Source: Paeniglutamicibacter quisquiliarum
GTDB lineage: Bacteria; Actinomycetota; Actinomycetes; Actinomycetales; Micrococcaceae
DNA: 64,000 bases
NCBI RefSeq assembly: GCF_019084045.1
Contig: NZ_JAHRED010000001.1
Location: forward strand, 558,001 to 622,000
Direction: 5' to 3'
Shown here one piece after another: positions 45,070-52,446 of this stretch (its first letter is position 1; each line of letters opens with the position of its first letter). Below the pieces are notes generated by a model. That model saw only the letters and a list, made by a program, of their open reading frames with translations. It was not told the DNA's origin and did no database searches. The translations under genes were made by a program, and so were the position numbers.

Positions 45070-46464
45070 ATGACCAAGCATTCGTCGGTCTCCCAGCCCG
45101 CGTCCCATGATCCGCGGCAAATGCGCCGCGTCCTGTTTTCCAGCTACCTCGGCAGCGTCGTCGAGTTCTACGACTTCCTGCTCTATGGCATTGCAGCATC
45201 GCTGGTCTTCGGCCAGGTGTTCTTTGCCAACCTTGACCCGATGGTGGGCACCATCGCATCCTTCGGAACCCTGGCCGCGGGCTACATCGCCCGACCGCTG
45301 GGCGGAGTCATCTTCGGCCACTTTGGGGACCGGGTGGGCCGCAAGTCCATGCTGGTGATCACCATGACGCTCATGGGCGTGGCCTCCACCCTCATTGGCC
45401 TGATTCCCACCTACAACCAGATCGGCGTCGCCGCGCCGATCATCCTGGTCTTCCTGCGCGTGATCCAAGGCATTGCCGTGGGCGGCGAATGGGGCGGCGC
45501 CGCGCTGATGAGCCTGGAGCACTCCACCAAGCGCCGCCGCGGATTCTCCGCCAGCGTCACCAACATGGGCGGCCCCTCCGGCGCGCTGTTGGCCACGCTC
45601 ATCATGACCGCCTGCTCCACCATGCCGGAGGAAAGCTTCCTGGCGTGGGGTTGGCGCATCCCGTTCCTGCTCAGCGCCGTCCTGGTCGGGCTGGGAATGT
45701 TCATCCGCCTGCGCATCCAGGAATCCCCGGTCTTCGCCGCGGCCCAGGCCGCCGCGGCCGCGGAGCGGAAGTCGGCAACCGGGGCCAAGAAGCCATCGGT
45801 GCCGCTCTTCGAGGTGCTGCGCCACTACCCCAAGAACGTCCTGTTGGCCGCCTTCGGCGGGGCCGGGGCATTCGTCATCCAAGGCCTGCTTGCCACCTTC
45901 GCCATCACCCTCGCGGTGGGCGGCGGCGCCGACCGCACCTCCGTACTCATGGTCCACGGCATTGGCTCGTTCCTGCACATCTTCACCATCCCGTTCTTCG
46001 CCGCTCTCTCGGATCGGGTGGGCCGCCGCCCCGTCATGATCAGCGGTGCACTGGCCGCCGCGCTGATGGCCTACCCGCTCTTCCAGATGCTGGCTACCGG
46101 GGACATGGGATGGGTCCTTGCCGCCTTCCTGATCGGCAACCCGCTGATCCAGGCCTCGATGTACGGGCCGCTGGCGGCCTTCATTTCCGAGATGTTCGGA
46201 ACGACCTCCCGCTACACCGGCGCCTCGCTGGGCTACCAGCTGGCCTCGACGCTGGGAGCCGGGCTGGCGCCGCTGCTGGCCGCGACGCTGTTGACCGTGG
46301 GTAACGGGAACCCCGTGTGGGTCTCCGTCATGGTCACCGTGATCTGCGTGATCAGCGCGCTGGCCATCTTCCTCACCAAGGAATCGCACAAGCTCGACTT
46401 GGACGGGGACCGGCCGGAGCCCGCGGCACTGCCGGCGGGATCCGAAGCGGCAAACGCCGCATAG
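45070..46464 (+). CDS. MFS transporter, metabolite:H+ symporter (MHS) family
   Basis: 464 aa, 12 helices. It opens S-S-Y-L-G-S-V-V-E-F-Y-D-F-L-L-Y-G, has G-D-R-V-G-R-K-S after helix 2-3 and the G-G-E-W-G-G-A motif, all typical of the MHS group (shikimate, dicarboxylate and aromatic acid carriers). A second carrier at 58899-60230 is a clear relative. It is co-directional with the MBL gene and probably in the same transcript. Substrate not determined; an aromatic or carboxylic acid is likely from context. Confidence 0.9.
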   Translation: MTKHSSVSQPASHDPRQMRRVLFSSYLGSVVEFYDFLLYGIAASLVFGQVFFANLDPMVGTIASFGTLAAGYIARPLGGVIFGHFGDRVGRKSMLVITMTLMGVASTLIGLIPTYNQIGVAAPIILVFLRVIQGIAVGGEWGGAALMSLEHSTKRRRGFSASVTNMGGPSGALLATLIMTACSTMPEESFLAWGWRIPFLLSAVLVGLGMFIRLRIQESPVFAAAQAAAAAERKSATGAKKPSVPLFEVLRHYPKNVLLAAFGGAGAFVIQGLLATFAITLAVGGGADRTSVLMVHGIGSFLHIFTIPFFAALSDRVGRRPVMISGALAAALMAYPLFQMLATGDMGWVLAAFLIGNPLIQASMYGPLAAFISEMFGTTSRYTGASLGYQLASTLGAGLAPLLAATLLTVGNGNPVWVSVMVTVICVISALAIFLTKESHKLDLDGDRPEPAALPAGSEAANAA

Positions 46465-46486
46465 CCCTTCCGGCACCGAAGTAGGA

Positions 46487-46531
46487 CAGGTGTCCTCGGC
46501 ACACGCCACAAGCGTGTGCCGAGGACACCTG
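46487..46531 (+). terminator. Intrinsic terminator after the MHS carrier
   Basis: A perfect 20-bp stem (46487-46506 with 46512-46531), five-base loop, followed by CTTTT. Marks the left border of the CHAT cassette. Confidence 0.92.
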
Positions 46532-46629
46532 CTTTTCGCGTCAACGACCGCTCCCTTCCGTGGAATCAGGAGCCGCTTGCGCCAGGTCCCCGGAGCCGTG
46601 GCGGGACTCGGCGGGCCGGACACAGAGGA

Positions 46630-46673
46630 GGGGACCCGCCACACATCCCCCAAGGACTGTGTGGCGGGTCCCC
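46630..46673 (-). terminator. Intrinsic terminator of the CHAT-subtilase cassette
   Basis: A perfect 16-bp stem (GGGGACCCGCCACACA and complement) with a 12-base loop, 22 bp past the stop of the last cassette gene. Confidence 0.8.
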
Positions 46674-46694
46674 GTCCGGCCCGGGGGTGCCGGG

Positions 46695-48797
46695 TCAGCG
46701 CACGACGATCGTGATCGCCTTGCTTGCCCTATCGACGGTGATCCGGTCCCCGTCGGCGCCGTTGGGGGCATCCATCGGCGTGGTGCCTGTGCCCGGCCCG
46801 GCCTCCGGTGAGGCGTCGCCTCCGGAGTCCGCGCCTTCGATCGTCTGCGCAGTCTCGTTGAGTCCGCGGGCCTCGTCGAGCGCTCCGGCGTTGGCCGGTT
46901 CCTCGGCCCCGAGCGGATGCACGGGAGTGCCCGGCCGCCAGAACGTATAGCCCCAGTTCACCGACCAGTTGTACGACCAACGCGACCGATTCCCATTCGC
47001 CCTCAACAGCACGTTCGTGAAGCGCACGTCGTGACCGCTGCGGGCCAGCATCACCGGACCCGGGTTTCCCGCGAAGGTGAACTGGTCAAGCACGGATCCG
47101 TCCGGTGCATGCGAGCGGAACACCAACCCGTTGAGCCGCACCGTGTTGATGCCGGAGTTGTAGATCCGGATATTGGCGCGGATGAACGTGTCGCCGCCGG
47201 ATCCGAGGAAGACCGGGGAGACCTGGATCGAGTACCAGATCCGGGAGGCCGCCTCGAGCGCCGCCCGGGCGTCGATCCGGCCGAACCCGAAGTGCTGGTC
47301 CCTGCCCCCGGCACCCAGATCCCGCGCCGTCAGCTTGATGATGTCCTCGACCTCCCACGAGCGCAGCCCCGGATCGACGGCAAGGACCAATGCCATGAGG
47401 CCAGCGACATGCGGAGTCGCCGAGGACGTGCCGTTGAACGTGTTGACGTAGTTGCCGCCGGAGTAGCCGCCCGAACCCATCATGTCGGTGGTCGGGATCT
47501 TGACCCCCGGCGCCACCACGTCGACCTCCGGGCCGTAGTTCGAGCCCCACCAGGTCTCGCCGTCGAGGCTGGTCCTGCTCTTGCGCTGGTCCCATTGGTT
47601 GCTGGCACCGACGGCGAGGAATCCCGGGATCGAGGGGGAGAGGCGGGCGGGGTAGCCGACACCGAGGCTGTCGCCGTTGCCCGTGGCCGCCGCGATCGGG
47701 GTGCCCCTCCCGCCGCGCCCGTTGGTCTGGGCGTAGCGGAACGCGTTGGCCACCACGGTGCTGGCGCCGCTGCCCCACGAATTGGAGAGCACGTCGGCCC
47801 CGAGGTCGACGGCCTTGCGCACGCCTGCGGCGATGATGGCGTCGGTGGTTGACCAGTAGCCGCCGCCGATGCCGTAGGCGATGCGGATGTGCCGCACCCG
47901 GCTGTTCGGTGCGACCCCCGCAACGCCCCGCCCGTTGTGGGCCGTCGCCGCGACGATCCCGGCGCAGGCAACGCCGTGGCCGTCGGCCGGGTTGGGGGTC
48001 GGGTCCGGGTCGTTGAAGCGGGCGTCGAAGCCGGGGGCCAGGACATAGTCCTCGTGGGCGTTGCCGCCCTCGTCGATGACCGCAACCGAGATCGCGGAGC
48101 TGCCGCGGGAGATGTCCCAGGCCTCGGGGCAGCGGATCTTGGCGATTCCCCACTGCGCGGACAGCAGCGGGTCGTTGGGCGTGAACGCCGGTCCGGTGCC
48201 GTCCGGCGCTGCCGTTTCAACGAGCTCCTCGAGGGTGCTGGTGAGGCGCGGGGAGATGCGCACGAAGTTCGGCACCGCGTACTCGACGCCTGCCTGCTCG
48301 TGCAGTTCGTTGGCGATGGCCAGCGCGGAGTCCTGCCCGCGCGCGGTGCGGACAAGGCTCGCTCCCGGCTCCGGGTAGTCCTCCTGGACGGTCTCGAGGT
48401 GGTGCTTCTTGAGCAGCCGCGCCGCGGCGTCGGTGCCGGGTTCGAACTTGACGATGAGCTCGCCCTGGTCAATGAGTGCGCTCGGCACGTCCTCGCCCTC
48501 CCCGGCCGTGGGCTCGTAGACGTCGGGGCCCCCGGCGTCCCCGGCGGCCCGTGCCCCGGCGGGCAGGGCGGTTGCCGCTGCCGCGTCATCGACCCGGAAG
48601 ACCACGAGGTCCTGGTCGGTGACCCTGAGCACTTGGACCGGGTGCTGCGGGTCGGGTGAGGCCGCCGCGGATCGCGATGACAGCTCTTCGGCCTCCTCGG
48701 GGGTCGCCCGGACGGCGACGAAGTGGGTCGATGGGGCCAGCGGGACGCGCTCGCCGTCGGCGTAGTAGTAGGCCGTGGCCTCGGTGGTCTCTGACAT
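46695..48797 (-). CDS. Subtilisin-like serine peptidase (S8) of the CHAT cassette, large
   Basis: 700 aa. The catalytic triad is complete: D242 in V-I-D-E-G, H274 in G-H-G-V-A-C-A-G and S458 in N-G-T-S-S-A-T-P-H, with oxyanion N374. Residues 1-220 are an acidic N-terminal region lacking any signal peptide; parts of it look like a propeptide/inhibitor domain (residues about 107-180). The C-terminus (about 515-640) is a beta-rich domain. Without a signal the protein should act in the cytoplasm, unusual for subtilases. It has its own promoter-like element 54-82 bp upstream, shared with the other subtilase of the cassette. Substrate unknown. Confidence 0.92.
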   Translation of the reverse strand: MSETTEATAYYYADGERVPLAPSTHFVAVRATPEEAEELSSRSAAASPDPQHPVQVLRVTDQDLVVFRVDDAAAATALPAGARAAGDAGGPDVYEPTAGEGEDVPSALIDQGELIVKFEPGTDAAARLLKKHHLETVQEDYPEPGASLVRTARGQDSALAIANELHEQAGVEYAVPNFVRISPRLTSTLEELVETAAPDGTGPAFTPNDPLLSAQWGIAKIRCPEAWDISRGSSAISVAVIDEGGNAHEDYVLAPGFDARFNDPDPTPNPADGHGVACAGIVAATAHNGRGVAGVAPNSRVRHIRIAYGIGGGYWSTTDAIIAAGVRKAVDLGADVLSNSWGSGASTVVANAFRYAQTNGRGGRGTPIAAATGNGDSLGVGYPARLSPSIPGFLAVGASNQWDQRKSRTSLDGETWWGSNYGPEVDVVAPGVKIPTTDMMGSGGYSGGNYVNTFNGTSSATPHVAGLMALVLAVDPGLRSWEVEDIIKLTARDLGAGGRDQHFGFGRIDARAALEAASRIWYSIQVSPVFLGSGGDTFIRANIRIYNSGINTVRLNGLVFRSHAPDGSVLDQFTFAGNPGPVMLARSGHDVRFTNVLLRANGNRSRWSYNWSVNWGYTFWRPGTPVHPLGAEEPANAGALDEARGLNETAQTIEGADSGGDASPEAGPGTGTTPMDAPNGADGDRITVDRASKAITIVVR

Positions 48798-48820
48798 GGG
48801 ACTGCTCCTCTAGCGGGGAT

Positions 48821-48846
48821 GGGTGCGGCGCCCCTTTGCGCCGCAC
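48821..48846 (-). other. Hairpin in the leader of the large subtilase gene
   Basis: GTGCGGCG and CGCCGCAC enclose eight bases between the proposed promoter and the ATG at 48797. It could affect translation or mRNA stability; there is no evidence for ligand binding. Confidence 0.4.
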
Positions 48847-48850
48847 ACCC

Positions 48851-48879
48851 TAGGAGCGCCCGCGGTGGCCGGTGATACA
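48851..48879 (-). promoter_or_regulatory. Proposed ECF-sigma promoter 1 of the cassette
   Basis: On the minus strand the sequence reads TGTATCACCG, 13 bp, CTCCTA. The same two blocks at the same spacing occur at 53945-53973 before the other subtilase. It lies in the 105-bp gap between the CHAT gene and the large subtilase gene. Confidence 0.65.
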
Positions 48880-48902
48880 CCTCCGGCCAAAAAAGTTTCC
48901 CC

Positions 48903-51392
48903 TCAGCGGTTCGGACCCGCCCGCCAGTTTGAGCCGAACCAGGCGAAGCTGCGCTCCAGCAGCCCGTCGCCGGCCGCGGCGAGTGCCTCCGGTCCGTCCT
49001 GTCCGGCCGCGAGCCGCCGGTGCATCTCGCCCATGGTCCGCGACGCGAGGGCGTCGGGGACGTCGGTCAGCGGCGCCACCACGGCACCCACGCCCATGGC
49101 GAGCAGGCTCGAGGTCAGGCCCAGCGCCTCGTCCCCGGGCCTCAGCCGCCCCCGCCCGGCGCCGCAGGCGGAGAGCACCACCAGCGAGGCGCGGATCGGG
49201 ACATGTTCCAGCTCGTGGGCGAACAGCGAGCCGCCGTGCAGCCGCAGGGAGGAGAAGAGCGGGCTGTCCTCCCGGTGCTGCCCGTGGGCGGCGATGTGGA
49301 CGACGTCGTACGCGGCCAGCGCCTCCTTGACGGCGGCAGGTTCGGCGGGGACGCGCCGGGCGCCTGCCCAGCACCCGGCCACCGCGGTGCATTCCGCCTC
49401 GGCCAGGGCCAGCCCCGGACCGGAGGCCACCGCCACGCGGGGCGGTCCCGCCAGCCGCACGGCGCCGGCAGCCCAGGCGCCCACCGAGCGGCTGAGCGCG
49501 AGTCCGCGGTGCCGCAGCCTAGGCAGCATGCCCCAGGGCAGCCTGGCCAGTTCGCCGCTGGGGATGACCACCAGCGGCCCGGTGCCGAGCTCGACGGGCA
49601 GGATCAACTCCTCGAGCCGTTCCAGCGATGCGGCCAGGGAGGAGAGCACCGCCGCGGCCAGCGGGCCGGGCGGCGCGTGGCTGGCTGCCGACGCGTCGGC
49701 GAGCGCGCCGGCGACCAGGTCGGACACCTCCGCCCTGTCTCCCACGCGCAGCAGCCGCGCGGGAAATCCCGGCTCGACGTGCACCAGGTGCAGCGTGTCC
49801 CCGGACCAGAAGTAGCTCAGCACGCTTGCCGCCCCGAGATCGGCGCGGAGCAGCCGCCCGGGCAAGCGCACCGGGCCGCGCTCGCGCCGGGCCCAGTGGT
49901 GTTCGCGCAGCTCCCTCTCGATCCCGCCGATCTCCACCCGCAACGCACCCGCGCGCCCGGGGTCGGCCGTGCGCAGCTCCTCGTGGTGCCGGCGCAGGGT
50001 GGAAAAACGTGTGGCCGCCCATGCATCGGCCGGCGGGACGACCGAGGGCACCTCGGCGAGCGCCGCCCGCCAGCGTTCGGTCGCCAGCAGCGCCGCCCAG
50101 CCGTCCCCGCTCCCGGCCACCCGTTCCAGGTCCGAGCGCACGATGGGGGCCAGATGGATGGCCACGGCGGTGCGCAGGTCCAGGCTGGCCATGCCGGACC
50201 GGGCGGCGGCCGTGTCCCGCGCCGCGGCGCGCAGCAGCCTGCCGCGGCCCTGCTGGTCCGTGGTCGTGGACAGCTGCGCGAGGATGGCCAGCATCCGCGT
50301 GGACAGATAGGGGGACGCGCGCATCCGCCGCAGGCAGCGCACGGCCTCGACGTCGGGAACCGCCGTTCCGTGCCCGGCGGCGGCGATCAGGTGCAGGGCG
50401 GTGGCCCGGTCCGCGAGCCAGGGCCTGCGTGCCGCACGCGCCGCGGAGGCGAGCTCCGCGGCCTCCGCTCCGAGCCGGACATCCGGCATCCCGGGACCCA
50501 GGAGCAGCGCCTCGAGCCGCATCGACCGGGCCTCGTGCGCGCGTGCCGGCTCCCCGCGTGCCGTGGCGTCGCCCATGACCTCCGTGGCCAGGCGGACGGC
50601 GTCGGGCGTGTGGCCGGTGAGCGCGGCGCAGCGGGCCTGGTCCAGCCGGGCCTCGGCCCATTCCTCGGCCAGGCCAGCCAGGCGCAGTTCCTTCACGGCC
50701 GTGTCGAAGAGCTCGGCGGCCTCCTCGATCAGGCCCGCCTCCAGCAGCACGCGGGCGCGGTCGTGCCGGGCGACGGAGCGGTCCACGTCGGCCTCGAGCT
50801 CGTCGGCCTGCGCCATGAGGCGCAGGGCCGCCGGCAGGTCCCCGCGCAGGTACTGGACGAATCCGAGGTTGTGCAGCGCCATGAACCGGTACGCGGGCAG
50901 TCCGCTCCCCAGGTGCGCCGCGGCCCGCAGGTCCCCGGCGGCCTCGTCCAGTGATCCGGTCCGTGAACCGATCGTGCCCTTGTTCAGCAGCAGCCGGACG
51001 CGGTCATCGAGCGGGAACGCAGCCGAGTACTTCACGGCGGGCCGCAGCTGTTCCAGCGCCTCGTCGAAGTTCCCGGCGCGGGCGCCGAGCACCCCGGCCT
51101 GGATGTGGGCGAGCGCCCGGATGTCATCCCGTCCCGCCGCGACGGCTTCGCGCAGCACCGCGTCGATCTGGGCCAGGGCCGCGGGCAACCCGTGGTCATC
51201 GCAGGTCAACCACGACTCGGTGAGCCGGATCCTCAGGCCGAGCTCGAACCCCTCATCCCGGGGCAGCTGGCCCAGGTGGTGCCGGGCCGTCTCGATCTTC
51301 CGGCGTGCCTCGGCCAGCCGGTACGCGGCGATGGCCGCCCGGGCGTCGCTGTACGCGCCGGCTGCTGCCGTGAGATGGTCCGGTGCGGGCAT
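48903..51392 (-). CDS. TPR-CHAT caspase-like protease
   Basis: 829 aa. Residues 1 to about 450 are helical and Ala/Leu/Arg-rich with TPR-like pairs (for example L-A-H-I-Q-A-G-V-L-G-A-R-A-G-N-F-D-E-A-L-E-type units). The C-terminal CHAT domain, from about 560, has the catalytic dyad of caspase-like peptidases: H703 in H-I-A-A-H-G and C743 in V-L-S-A-C-G-A-G. It is 2 bp downstream of the small acidic protein gene. CHAT proteases are usually activated by a sensor module, here probably the TPR region, and cleave one specific partner. The partner candidates are the neighbours: the 157-aa protein, the sigma factor or a subtilase propeptide. Confidence 0.92.
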   Translation of the reverse strand: MPAPDHLTAAAGAYSDARAAIAAYRLAEARRKIETARHHLGQLPRDEGFELGLRIRLTESWLTCDDHGLPAALAQIDAVLREAVAAGRDDIRALAHIQAGVLGARAGNFDEALEQLRPAVKYSAAFPLDDRVRLLLNKGTIGSRTGSLDEAAGDLRAAAHLGSGLPAYRFMALHNLGFVQYLRGDLPAALRLMAQADELEADVDRSVARHDRARVLLEAGLIEEAAELFDTAVKELRLAGLAEEWAEARLDQARCAALTGHTPDAVRLATEVMGDATARGEPARAHEARSMRLEALLLGPGMPDVRLGAEAAELASAARAARRPWLADRATALHLIAAAGHGTAVPDVEAVRCLRRMRASPYLSTRMLAILAQLSTTTDQQGRGRLLRAAARDTAAARSGMASLDLRTAVAIHLAPIVRSDLERVAGSGDGWAALLATERWRAALAEVPSVVPPADAWAATRFSTLRRHHEELRTADPGRAGALRVEIGGIERELREHHWARRERGPVRLPGRLLRADLGAASVLSYFWSGDTLHLVHVEPGFPARLLRVGDRAEVSDLVAGALADASAASHAPPGPLAAAVLSSLAASLERLEELILPVELGTGPLVVIPSGELARLPWGMLPRLRHRGLALSRSVGAWAAGAVRLAGPPRVAVASGPGLALAEAECTAVAGCWAGARRVPAEPAAVKEALAAYDVVHIAAHGQHREDSPLFSSLRLHGGSLFAHELEHVPIRASLVVLSACGAGRGRLRPGDEALGLTSSLLAMGVGAVVAPLTDVPDALASRTMGEMHRRLAAGQDGPEALAAAGDGLLERSFAWFGSNWRAGPNR

Positions 51393-51394
51393 CC

Positions 51395-51868
51395 CTAGAA
51401 CTCGACCACCGGAGTCAGGACGGGCTTGGCCTCCGGGTCGTCGGGCTGGAGGAGGAAACGGATCGGGCCGTGGGGGATCGAGCGCCAGAGCAGGCGCCCG
51501 TGCGCATCCGAGGTGGCCCAGTGGGCGGTCCTGTCCGCGTAGAGGGCGACACGGAGGCCGCCGCCGGTGACCCAGCCGTCCACGCGCAGCCCGCCGTCCT
51601 GGTCCTCAGTGCTGCGCACCATCAGCTGCAGGGCCGAGCTGGTGAAGGTGATCGAGTCGGTGGGGCTGGCATCCACGGCGCGCAGCGCCGGCAGGTTTTC
51701 CTCCAGCGCCGTGGCGAGCTCCGCATCCAGGGCGGCGAGGGAGAGCGCGAACAGGACGCCGTCGTCCAGCGTGGGCGGCGGCGGGTCCATCGCGTCAAAG
51801 AGCTCGGCGACACTCTCCAGGATGGCGGCGTCCAGCCCGTCCAGGGGTTGCTCGTGGTTCTCGTTCAT
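51395..51868 (-). CDS. Small acidic protein between the sigma factor and CHAT genes
   Basis: 157 aa. Residues 1-55 are acidic and predicted helical, with a P-P-P-P break at about 29-32. Residues about 70-157 are strand-rich and look like a small Ig or carboxypeptidase-regulatory-like domain (V-D-G-W-V-T-G-G-G-L-R-V-A-L-Y). There is no membrane helix and no zinc-finger anti-sigma motif (HxxxCxxC). The ATG overlaps the sigma stop by ATGA. By position it is a candidate anti-sigma factor or the CHAT substrate. That is inference; I do not recognise the family. Confidence 0.8.
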   Translation of the reverse strand: MNENHEQPLDGLDAAILESVAELFDAMDPPPPTLDDGVLFALSLAALDAELATALEENLPALRAVDASPTDSITFTSSALQLMVRSTEDQDGGLRVDGWVTGGGLRVALYADRTAHWATSDAHGRLLWRSIPHGPIRFLLQPDDPEAKPVLTPVVEF

Positions 51869-52446
51869 GGTGTGCTCCAGGTGGGGTCGGAGGCGAGGAA
51901 AGTGCGCAGCGCGTCCAGGCAGCGGCCGCGGGTGGGGCCGATGGACCCGACCGGGATGCCCAGCGCCGCGGAGAGGGCGGCGTAGTCGGGCGGTCCGCCG
52001 CGGCTGACGACGCGCAGGATGGCCTGGCAGCGGGGGTTTAGCCGGGAAACGTGGTTCCAGAGCGTGCGCTGGGCCTCGTCGCGCAGCAGGGCCTCGGCCG
52101 GTCCGGGTCCGGGATCGCGGGGTCCGGTTCCGGGGTCCGGCTCCTCCCACGGCAGGGTGCGCCCGCGCTCGCGGGCCACGCGCCATGCCTCGCGCCTGAC
52201 GGTGGTGCCCAGCCAGGCGAGCACCGTCTGCGGGTCCCGGATCGTGTCCGCCCGGTCCACCAGCCTCAGCCAGGCGGTCTGGACGACGTCCTCGGCATCG
52301 GTGGGCTCGAGCCGGCAGGCGCGGGCCAGGTGCCACAGGGTGGGGTTCAGCAGCCTCACGAGGGGTTCAATCCGGCCGCGCCCGCCGTTGCGGAACTCCT
52401 CGAACAGCGTTGCGGCCTCCTCGACGAGGCCCGTGGCCCCGGTCAT
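51865..52446 (-). CDS. ECF-type RNA polymerase sigma factor
   Basis: 193 aa. Region 2 has D-A-E-D-V-V-Q-T-A-W-L-R-L-V-D, the -10-reading segment, and region 4 has Y-A-A-L-S-A-A-L-G-I-P-V-G-S-I-G-P-T-R-G-R-C-L, a clear sigma4 helix-turn-helix. ATG 52446 overlaps the stop of the upstream subtilase by ATGA; ATG 52458 is a less likely start. No membrane anti-sigma gene is present. It probably transcribes its own cassette from the repeated TGTATCACCG-N13-CTCCTA elements. Confidence 0.92.
   Translation of the reverse strand: MTGATGLVEEAATLFEEFRNGGRGRIEPLVRLLNPTLWHLARACRLEPTDAEDVVQTAWLRLVDRADTIRDPQTVLAWLGTTVRREAWRVARERGRTLPWEEPDPGTGPRDPGPGPAEALLRDEAQRTLWNHVSRLNPRCQAILRVVSRGGPPDYAALSAALGIPVGSIGPTRGRCLDALRTFLASDPTWSTP

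Noticed and set aside
44956-46653. Open frame of about 565 codons antisense to the MHS carrier
   Set aside because: Shadow of the carrier gene; the product is Gly/Gln/His-rich without structure and crosses a strong terminator.
48851-48879. TAGGAG as a ribosome binding site
   Set aside because: It reads as a Shine-Dalgarno only on the plus strand, where no gene follows; on the transcribed strand it is CTCCTA.
49020-50954. Open frame of about 644 codons antisense to the CHAT gene
   Set aside because: The opposite strand encodes a CHAT protease with intact active site; this frame is a composition artefact.
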